A stretch of 9,635 nucleotides of DNA from CAYSLC01 sp964431545 (GTDB lineage Bacteria; Desulfobacterota; Desulfobacteria; Desulfobacterales; JAABSP01): NCBI GenBank assembly GCA_964431545.1, contig CAYSLC010000204.1:1-9635 (forward strand). Reading direction: 5' to 3'. Both the position numbers and the translations under genes were made by a program. Positions 1 through 5,120 of the stretch are shown here, one piece after another; position 1 is the first letter of the stretch, and every line of letters begins with the position of its first letter. The notes under the pieces are model-generated. The model saw only the letters and a program-made list of their open reading frames with translations. It made no database searches and was not told the DNA's origin.

Positions 1-413
1 TGAAGATACATGTTACCCAACGACTGCAAGGGGAGGAGACGGTTCTCTCCCCCCTCCTCCTCCGCCGCCGCTGGGGAGCGGGGCTGCTGCTTGTCCAGCC
101 TCAAATCGGCCACCACCCTTTCCAGAACGGGACGGGAGGTGATCAACTTCAAGTGGGTATTGAAGGTCAGGCCGAGGAAGGGGTCGCCGGCCACACTGAT
201 AGGATCTCCGGTCACCGGAGAGGTTCTCCGTGGGGTGCCCACCATGATGGTGCCCGAGGCCTGGTACACGGGGACCTTCTGGATCGTCAGGTAGACGGCG
301 ATCAGGGTGACCAGAACAAAACATCCGATGATCAGCCACTTATGTTTACTCAGGATCCGCAGGTAATCCTGGATATTGATCGATTCTTCGAGTTCCTGTT
401 CTTCATAGTCCAT
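1..413 (-). CDS. Wzz/GumC-type polysaccharide chain-length protein, N-terminal part (runs off left edge)
   Basis: This is the N-terminal 137 residues of a polysaccharide co-polymerase; the rest lies beyond the left edge. The frame is open from the ATG at 413 to base 3 without a stop. An in-frame TAG six codons further upstream, with no other start between, fixes the start. The sequence shows a short acidic cytoplasmic N-terminus, INIQDYLRILSKHKW at residues 12-26, and one hydrophobic membrane segment at about 27-43. A periplasmic part follows, with the family-typical HLKLITSRPVLERVV at 87-101. Proteins of this family sit in the inner membrane and set glycan chain length or couple synthesis to export. 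Whether a C-terminal tyrosine-kinase domain follows cannot be seen. The gene lies 41 bp after the OPX gene and has no clear Shine-Dalgarno sequence, so translation may depend on coupling. Residues 114-122 (AAAEEEGGE) are low-complexity. Confidence 0.88.
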   Translation of the reverse strand, partial: MDYEEQELEESINIQDYLRILSKHKWLIIGCFVLVTLIAVYLTIQKVPVYQASGTIMVGTPRRTSPVTGDPISVAGDPFLGLTFNTHLKLITSRPVLERVVADLRLDKQQPRSPAAAEEEGGENRLLPLQSLGNMYL

Positions 414-454
414 GGCGAATATCCATAAGTCTCGCTGCTATCGGCATCCATCCA

Positions 455-1360
455 TCACAGCCACGTTTCAGGGACGTGGATGAGATCGCCGGGCATCAAT
501 TCCAGGTCCGCGGCCTCCCCCCGTTTCACCGCGTTCAGGTCGATCTCGATAATTTCTTTTTCCTCGCCCTTCTTCCGGATAACGCGGGTTCGGTTCGGGG
601 CCGCATACTTTCCGAAACCGCCGGCCATCAGGCAGGCGTTCATGGCGGTCAACCCCGGTTGGAACGGATAGACCCCCGGCGAATTGACCTCCCCATCCAC
701 GTAAATATTCGACGCCGCCACATCCTGACTCTTTTTGAAGGGGATATAGACCACGTCTCCGGTCCGGAGTTGTACGTTGTGGCGGAGATCCCCCTTGTCG
801 AGCAGGCCCTTCAGATCGACCTTCAGGGGTTCGTTCCGGGCCATCAGGGCCTCGACCTCTTCCTCCTCGATGATATCGGCCTGGCCCACGGCGTCCCGCA
901 AGATGTAGGCGACATTGGCCCGATCCAGGTCGACCCCGCCCGCCGTGGCGATGAGCTGCATCAGATTGGCGCTGGAGGCCATCTCGTAGAGCCCAGGATT
1001 TTTGATGGCCCCCACGATATAGTAGCGGAGGCTATGGTACTCCTTGATGTGGATGTTCACGGCAGGGTCGACGAAATAGTCCCTGGCCAAGATTTCACTG
1101 ATCGCGGCCTCCAGTCGGGGAGTGGAGAGTCCCTCGGCATCCATGGGCCCCAGAAAGGGGACGTTGATCTTTCCCTCCGCCGAGACGGTCAGATCTCCCT
1201 TATACTGCTCCTCCCCGCCCGCCCGGATCGAAAGGGTGATGACGTCCCGGGGTCCGAGGAGATACGTCTGCTCCGGGCTGAGGGCGGCGGCGGGGACGGC
1301 GTTTGTGACCACCAGAAGGAAAAAGAGCCACAGGCCACGGAACCAAACCAATTTTTCCAT
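455..1360 (-). CDS. Polysaccharide export (OPX) protein, periplasmic type
   Basis: A 301-residue protein of the Wza/OPX family, which forms the periplasmic conduit for capsule or exopolysaccharide. An N-terminal signal peptide (about residues 1-26, ending PAAA) is visible. There is no lipobox cysteine, so it is probably cleaved by signal peptidase I and not a lipoprotein like E. coli Wza. The polysaccharide-export domain spans about 30-107 (YLLGPRDVITLSIRAGG at the start). Two SLBB-type beta-grasp domains follow: about 112-206 (VGAIKNPGLYEM) and 218-297 (VDGEVNSPGVYPF ending LMPGDLIHVPE). The chain stops four residues after that last motif, so the C-terminal amphipathic helix with which Wza crosses the outer membrane is absent. 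The barrel protein 28 bp upstream is the likely partner, and a Wzz-type protein follows. The Shine-Dalgarno sequence is weak. Family assignment is firm; the transported polymer is unknown. Confidence 0.92.
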   Translation of the reverse strand: MEKLVWFRGLWLFFLLVVTNAVPAAALSPEQTYLLGPRDVITLSIRAGGEEQYKGDLTVSAEGKINVPFLGPMDAEGLSTPRLEAAISEILARDYFVDPAVNIHIKEYHSLRYYIVGAIKNPGLYEMASSANLMQLIATAGGVDLDRANVAYILRDAVGQADIIEEEEVEALMARNEPLKVDLKGLLDKGDLRHNVQLRTGDVVYIPFKKSQDVAASNIYVDGEVNSPGVYPFQPGLTAMNACLMAGGFGKYAAPNRTRVIRKKGEEKEIIEIDLNAVKRGEAADLELMPGDLIHVPETWL

Positions 1361-1388
1361 CAGTCTCTAATCGTTTCCCGTGGGCTGC

Positions 1389-2621
1389 CTATCGACTGCC
1401 GAAATCATAAGCGGACCGGAGCCCGAGGAGGATGAACTCGTTTTCATAATCGTTGAAGTCCTGGTTCGAATCCCGTTCTTCATACCCTACCTGAAGGTCG
1501 AATGTCAACCAGTCGGTGTAGATGTACCCGAGCCTTGCCGCAATTTCGTAGACATCATCCTCCCGGTCGGCTTCATCGAAGTCGCTCAACAGATACCGGG
1601 CCGCAATACCCGTGGAGATCTTCTCCAAAAAGGTTCTTCCGGCTTCCAGGGTAAACAGGGTCGCTTCGTAGTAGCTGTTGGACCTATCCCCGTATTCGTT
1701 GAAGTTCCGCTCCACGGAGGCGAGCACATGGCTTCGGGCCTTCTGCCATCTCACATCAAGTCCGTAGGTGAACGCCTCCATCTCGTCCAGTTGCTCATCG
1801 AACTCCCGGCGATGGTATCCGACCCCGCCCGAGAACGTGGTATGGCTGAACTCTTTTTGAAGGTAGGCCCCCACCTGGTCGGAGGTATAGTCGATGGTGG
1901 CGCCGTCGTAATCCATGTATTGGCGCTGGTAGTTCAGATCCATGGAGGTGGTGGCGTTGAAGTGGTAGATGAGGTCCACCATCCCCGCGTTTCCGGTGGA
2001 ATCGTCCACATCGGGCCGGTCGTATTCGGTCAGGGTGTTCCGGTACTTGACCCCGGTGGTGAACTTTTCACCAAACTTATAGATGACGGAGGGGGTCAAT
2101 CGATTGACGGTGATCGCCTCCCGCTCCACGGGCTGGCCGAAACGGTCGGAATACCCCGTATCGAGGGTCCGATAGAACGCCTCTTCGATGCCGAAAAAGA
2201 GCCTGGCGGTGGGTTGGGTCCGGGCGGTGGCCTTCAGCAAGTGGCCGGTGAAGGCGTCTTCGCGGGCCGTTTCGACACCCTCGGGGATATCGTCCAAATG
2301 GTCGTAGAACCGGGCATTGGTTTCATAATCGAACAGGATCTCCGATTTGGCGGTCTCGTAGCCGATCGTGATCCCCGGACTGACCGTATAGGTCATCGCC
2401 TCGTGTTCGTTCTCGTGGGAGTTGAAGAAGTTTGTATCATATCGGGCGCTTGTGGAGATTCTCGTCTTGAGGATGACCTTGCCGCCCACCCCCTCCCACG
2501 CCGAGTCCTGCGCTTCGAAACCGCCGAGGTTGACTCCGCCCTGCCCGAGGGCATCGCTATGTGTGGCCAAGATAATGGTGCACATACCGGCAATGATCCA
2601 TGGCAGCCATTTTTTCCGCAT
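1389..2621 (-). CDS. Outer-membrane beta-barrel protein of exopolysaccharide locus
   Basis: A 410-residue predicted outer-membrane protein. Residues 1 to about 26 form a signal peptide with two lysines and a hydrophobic core. From about residue 47 onward the chain is a series of short amphipathic strands of alternating polar and hydrophobic residues, rich in Tyr and Phe, with acidic loops (for example DYDGATIDYTSDQ, ERDSNQDFNDYENE). This is typical of a large beta-barrel. The closing strand reads LLGLRSAYDFGSR; the last residue is Arg rather than the usual aromatic, with Phe three before it. Barrels of this kind recur beside OPX genes in exopolysaccharide and PEP-CTERM/exosortase loci. Here it directly precedes an OPX protein that lacks its own outer-membrane segment. 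I infer that it supplies the pore. A strong ribosome binding site (AAGGAG, 2630-2635) supports the start at 2621. The exact family is not certain. Confidence 0.82.
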   Translation of the reverse strand: MRKKWLPWIIAGMCTIILATHSDALGQGGVNLGGFEAQDSAWEGVGGKVILKTRISTSARYDTNFFNSHENEHEAMTYTVSPGITIGYETAKSEILFDYETNARFYDHLDDIPEGVETAREDAFTGHLLKATARTQPTARLFFGIEEAFYRTLDTGYSDRFGQPVEREAITVNRLTPSVIYKFGEKFTTGVKYRNTLTEYDRPDVDDSTGNAGMVDLIYHFNATTSMDLNYQRQYMDYDGATIDYTSDQVGAYLQKEFSHTTFSGGVGYHRREFDEQLDEMEAFTYGLDVRWQKARSHVLASVERNFNEYGDRSNSYYEATLFTLEAGRTFLEKISTGIAARYLLSDFDEADREDDVYEIAARLGYIYTDWLTFDLQVGYEERDSNQDFNDYENEFILLGLRSAYDFGSR

Positions 2622-2716
2622 CTCGTGATCTCCTTCTCGATCCTCTTCGTTTGCCTACCCCCACACAGGGCCAGACCAAATCGATCCGTTTGCCTCCCGC
2701 CGCTTTCCTCCCCCGT
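2622..2716. other. Intercistronic spacer with an imperfect direct repeat
   Basis: The 95-bp gap between the FecR-domain gene and the barrel gene carries two related copies of one motif: 2637-2656 and 2681-2695. On the minus strand both read AGGCAAACG...GATCGA; the copy nearer the barrel gene has five extra bases in the middle. The ribosome binding site of the barrel gene lies just beyond. No terminator or promoter is evident, so the two genes are probably co-transcribed. Confidence 0.4.
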
Positions 2717-4414
2717 TCATATGGGGCTGGCGGGTCTCAGGTCATTGACCGGCGGTTCCGGAAAATCCGTGATGGGCGGCTCGATCAGGATGATCGGCCA
2801 ATCCCGGTCCAGCCATTCCGATACCGGTGGAGCCAGGACCATGGACCGTCGGATCATCTCCATCATGAAGACCCGGAACAGGTCGTCGGAACTCTCGGTG
2901 TTCTTCACCAGTTCTTTCACCTCCGCTCCGGCATTGGACAGCGCCTCTTCCCCCGGCTCGGCAGTCGACTCGGCCTCATCGACAATACCGGCGATGCGGT
3001 CCCTTGCGTCAACGGCTCTCCAGAGTTCTTCCAGAGCCTCCTGCATCTCCTCCGCCCCATTTCCGGCATAGACGGTGGATCGATAGAGAAACATGGTCTC
3101 CATGGCGTTGACCACCAGGTTGACCAGGGCCGCATTGGCCGTCACCGCATCGACGTTCATCTCCAACAGTAGTCGGCGGTCGCCCGACCTCTCCGAATTT
3201 GGGTCCTCCAGCAGCAGCCCGCCGTACTTGGAACTCCTTCTATAGAACCGCTGGAGAGATTCGATCGGTTCCTGGGCCGTTTCGATCAGAGAATCCGCCT
3301 CGAAGATGATCGCCTGCAGACCGACGGTGTAGGCTTCCACCCGCAGCATCCGGCAGAGCGCGGCCTTCTCCCGGGCCGAGTTGAATTCGAAGGTGGCCTT
3401 CATGAGCTGGGTCAGGGCGAAGATGGCGTTCTGATCCCCGCCATAGGACGCGTAGGTCTCCTCCATCCCCTCGATCTCCTGTTTCAGAAGATTCGATAGA
3501 TCGATGGCCTGTTCCAGCTTTGGAATCACCTCCATCGCCATCCGGACCCCTTGCTGGCCGAGGGTGGAAATCCGACCGCCGGGGTGGTTCGACAGCGCCC
3601 GGCACTCCGCCCGGTCCTCCCGGGCGCTCGCCGCCGCGTATTTGGCCAGCAGCGTCATCAGCCGAATGTGGTATTTCCGGATTTCAGGTTCCCGCAGCAG
3701 GGTCACTTTGTCCGCCCTCGACATATCCCCGAAAGAAAGCTTGTCGCTCCGGACCTTGGCCCGGATCAACTGGTTCCTCATGGTGGCGTAGACCGACCAC
3801 ACCCGGATGGCCTCCAGGGAAGCTGAATAGGCGGCATATTCGGCGGCCTGCGGGGCCGTCAGCCCCGTGATCTCCCGTTGTGACCCGGAGCCGTTGAAAT
3901 GGGTCTTCCCCTGATAGGTTTGATAGCCCGTATCCGCCCCGTTGAAGACGACGCCCACATCGGTCCCATCCAGGGAAAGCGCGGCCGTGGGGGTGATGAT
4001 AACCGCGTCCACGTTTGGAGAGGCTTGAGGGGATTGGCCGGAGGTATACCGGATCTTTCCGAACAGCAGACGGACTTTCCGGTCCCGGGAGGGCTGTGCG
4101 TCCTCCCCCGAACCGGCCTCCACCGTCTCGATAAGGCGCAACAGGGAATTGGGGGAGACCGCCATCGTTGCGCCGTCGCTGAATCGAACCGTAGCCTCTC
4201 CGTCCTCGCCGGTGATGAGTTTGTCTCCGGGGTATAACGGCAGACCGGTCTTTGACGCCACGCCCCAGGATCCCAGACTCTTGACCCGCACAACGCCGTC
4301 GATGGCGTCGATCACGCCGATTCCCTTCAACGCCCCGGCGGCCGGGGTTTGAAGACAGACCATAAGGACGACCACGATGGATGTGGTTTGAAAGAAAAGC
4401 CTTACATTGGCCAT
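2717..4414 (-). CDS. Secreted FecR-domain protein with long helical C-terminal region
   Basis: A 565-residue predicted periplasmic or surface protein. Residues 1 to about 28 are a signal peptide (hydrophobic run IVVVLMVCL, end AAGA); the Cys at 20 is not in a good lipobox. A FecR-type domain covers about 33-180, with the typical GVVRV, LYPGDKLITGEDGEATVRFSDG and TPTAALSLDGTDVGV motifs. The remainder, about 185-540, is a mostly helical region of unknown function. A proline-rich tail ends the protein (EPPITDFPEPPVNDLRP, 545-561). The N-terminal cytoplasmic anti-sigma part of classical FecR regulators is missing and no sigma factor gene is adjacent, so iron-type signalling is unlikely. As first gene before the barrel and OPX genes it probably has a structural role in the export system or matrix. 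The start is set by an excellent ribosome binding site, AAGGAGG at 4421-4427, six bases from the ATG. Confidence 0.8.
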   Translation of the reverse strand: MANVRLFFQTTSIVVVLMVCLQTPAAGALKGIGVIDAIDGVVRVKSLGSWGVASKTGLPLYPGDKLITGEDGEATVRFSDGATMAVSPNSLLRLIETVEAGSGEDAQPSRDRKVRLLFGKIRYTSGQSPQASPNVDAVIITPTAALSLDGTDVGVVFNGADTGYQTYQGKTHFNGSGSQREITGLTAPQAAEYAAYSASLEAIRVWSVYATMRNQLIRAKVRSDKLSFGDMSRADKVTLLREPEIRKYHIRLMTLLAKYAAASAREDRAECRALSNHPGGRISTLGQQGVRMAMEVIPKLEQAIDLSNLLKQEIEGMEETYASYGGDQNAIFALTQLMKATFEFNSAREKAALCRMLRVEAYTVGLQAIIFEADSLIETAQEPIESLQRFYRRSSKYGGLLLEDPNSERSGDRRLLLEMNVDAVTANAALVNLVVNAMETMFLYRSTVYAGNGAEEMQEALEELWRAVDARDRIAGIVDEAESTAEPGEEALSNAGAEVKELVKNTESSDDLFRVFMMEMIRRSMVLAPPVSEWLDRDWPIILIEPPITDFPEPPVNDLRPASPI

Positions 4415-4506
4415 AACACCCCTCCTTGTGTGGCTCGATCGGGGTTCTTTCCCCCGTGCTCGAAAGTGAAAAAAGCCGGATCTTCGTTCCGGGTTTTGCG
4501 TCGCAT
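4402..4506 (-). CDS. Possible 34-codon leader ORF overlapping the FecR-domain gene start
   Basis: A short minus-strand frame starts with ATG at 4506, just behind an AGGAGG (4510-4515), and ends with TAA at 4402-4404, eight bases past the start codon of the FecR-domain gene. The predicted product starts MRRKTRNEDP and ends GGVLWPM; it resembles nothing I know. The Shine-Dalgarno to ATG spacing of three bases is short. A small hairpin (4440-4444 pairing with 4452-4456) lies inside it, just upstream of the FecR-gene ribosome binding site. If translated, it would couple ribosome traffic to the first exopolysaccharide gene. It may be fortuitous. Confidence 0.2.
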   Translation of the reverse strand: MRRKTRNEDPAFFTFEHGGKNPDRATQGGVLWPM

Positions 4507-4617
4507 GATCCTCCTGTCCGTCACCTCTGCCGCCCCGTAGTGGCAGGCTTACAAAACACTGATTGGGATTATTAACCGAATTGAGTACAGAGGAAAATAG
4601 GATGGAACATGTAAATC

Positions 4618-4814
4618 CGATATCTCTTTTTCTGTACGCATGGGTAGGTATTTTTCCCTTGCCGTTGAATCGATCCCGATTCTGTCGCGCGACTGTACCC
4701 TATTTGTTGGTATTTCCGGCTCGTTTCCCCCCGTCAATTCTATACGGCTCCGGGGCCGGTTCGTCAACCCATTTTCCGGTTGGGTCGACTCGGATGGGCG
4801 ATATCTCTTTTCTG
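4618..4814. repeat. Direct repeat pair flanking the minus-strand promoter candidate
   Basis: The plus strand reads CGATATCTCTTTTTCTG at 4618-4634 and CGATATCTCTTTTCTG at 4799-4814; the copies differ only by one T in the T run. They lie about 181 bp apart. One copy is upstream and the other downstream of the minus-strand promoter candidate at 4739-4767. Each starts with the palindrome GATATC. They could be paired regulator sites, but this is inferred from position only. Confidence 0.45.
4739..4767 (-). promoter_or_regulatory. Candidate sigma70-type promoter for the exopolysaccharide operon
   Basis: On the minus strand, TTGACG (4767-4762, five of six to consensus) is followed after exactly 17 bases by TATAGA (4744-4739, four of six). 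Transcription would start near 4732 and leave a leader of about 320 nt before the FecR-domain gene at 4414. A weaker alternative -10 (AATAAT at 4573-4568) has a poor -35. Confidence 0.4.
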
Positions 4815-4829
4815 GATCTCCCCGGATCT
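4814..4829. promoter_or_regulatory. Tandem GGATCT sites, one helical turn apart, next to a -35 box
   Basis: GGATCT occurs at 4814-4819 and again at 4824-4829, a spacing of exactly 10 bp, so both copies face the same side of the helix. The second ends four bases before the -35 box of the plus-strand promoter (4833). That geometry is common for activator or response-regulator binding sites; no specific regulator is indicated. Confidence 0.3.
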
Positions 4830-4832
4830 GGT

Positions 4833-4861
4833 TTGACGGCTCCGAACCAAAAGGGTAGAAT
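4833..4861 (+). promoter_or_regulatory. Near-consensus sigma70-type promoter on the plus strand
   Basis: TTGACG (4833-4838, five of six) is separated by exactly 17 bases from TAGAAT (4856-4861, five of six). Transcription would start at about 4868. No protein gene lies downstream on this strand; what lies downstream is a hairpin and an intrinsic terminator. Its -35 is about 65 bp from the -35 of the opposing candidate, so the two are divergent. Confidence 0.55.
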
Positions 4862-4867
4862 CGTCTC

Positions 4868-4992
4868 TGTTTCCGGTTCACCGGCACCCGGTGGGGGAAT
4901 CGGAAAGACCGGCTGGGAAAAAGGATCGGGGGAAAGGGGCTCGGGGAGGAAAGGTCCACCGGACCGCCGCCGGGGCGGCCCGGAGGTTTTTT
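4868..4992 (+). ncRNA. Predicted small RNA of about 125 nt, GGA-rich
   Basis: A plus-strand transcript is predicted from the promoter at 4833-4861 to the T run at 4987-4992. Its 5' part folds as a nested hairpin: TTTCCG (4870-4875) pairs with CGGAAA (4901-4906), and inside it CACCGG (4879-4884) pairs with CCGGTG (4888-4893). Its 3' end is the terminator stem. The stretch between is purine-rich and looks unstructured. Nine GGA trinucleotides occur in the transcript, seven of them within 4896-4950. GGA is the core of CsrA/RsmA binding sites, so a protein-sequestering RNA is one possibility; a base-pairing RNA is another. No known RNA family was recognised. Both neighbours are transcribed the other way, so it is neither their leader nor their attenuator. 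Any read-through from metK would run antisense to it. Confidence 0.42.
4956..4992 (+). terminator. Strong intrinsic terminator on the plus strand
   Basis: Bases 4956-4968 pair with 4974-4986 at 11 of 13 positions (an A-A and an A-C mismatch) around a five-base loop, all GC-rich. Six T follow directly at 4987-4992. It is the only canonical hairpin plus T-tract in the window, and it works only for plus-strand transcription, although every protein gene here is on the minus strand. Confidence 0.72.
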
Positions 4993-5010
4993 GATATTGG
5001 GGGATGGTCA

Positions 5011-5116
5011 GGTATCGGATGCCGGGTTTCAGGCCCAATCCGTCAAGCGGTCTCTTTGATGTGGCGCCACCCGCATTCTGGTTGAGCCGCCGGTCCTGAA
5101 ACCCGACACCGGATCC
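5011..5116. repeat. Long imperfect inverted repeat just downstream of metK
   Basis: GCCGGGTTTCAGG (5021-5033) faces CCTGAAACCCGAC (5095-5107). The ten inner bases are perfectly complementary, and the arms extend outward with some mismatches (GGTATCGGAT on the left, ACCGGATCC on the right). The enclosed 61 bases contain a perfect 10-bp palindrome, GTGGCGCCAC (5061-5070). In metK mRNA it would form a stem beginning within a few bases of the stop codon. There is no T tract, so it is not a classical terminator. It could protect the 3' end or be a palindromic repetitive element. Confidence 0.5.
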
Positions 5117-5120
5117 CTGC

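Larger units (their letters stand above)
4415..5120. other. 706-bp intergenic region between exopolysaccharide and betaine clusters
   Basis: No convincing protein gene is present. The two frames above 130 codons (plus 4563-4994, minus 4549-4959) are rich in Pro, Gly, Arg and Ser, without domain character or a good ribosome binding site. The part from about 4560 to 4870 is less GC-rich than the flanking genes. The region holds divergent promoter candidates, a direct repeat, a predicted small RNA with its terminator, and a long inverted repeat next to metK, each listed separately. Confidence 0.75.

Noticed and set aside
13..339. Minus-strand frame of 108 codons at the left end
   Set aside because: It is out of frame with the Wzz-type gene from 413, which has a membrane segment and family motifs. 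The 108-codon frame is Gly/Arg/Pro-rich and has no motifs.
1380..3071. Long plus-strand open frame (563 codons) across the export genes
   Set aside because: It is the complement of two well-supported minus-strand genes with signal peptides, domain motifs and ribosome binding sites. Its translation has no domain character. GC-rich third positions keep the opposite strand open.
2717..4414. FecR/FecI iron-type cell-surface signalling
   Set aside because: The protein has a signal peptide in place of the cytoplasmic anti-sigma segment. No sigma factor or TonB receptor gene is adjacent.
4549..4994. Two open frames above 130 codons in the intergenic region (plus 4563-4994, minus 4549-4959)
   Set aside because: Neither has a good ribosome binding site or domain-like composition. 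The plus frame ends inside the T run of a terminator, which fits a noncoding RNA better.
5011..5116. Integron attC site
   Set aside because: The size and fold are suggestive, but the GTTRRRY and RYYYAAC core sites are absent and no integrase or cassette array is present.
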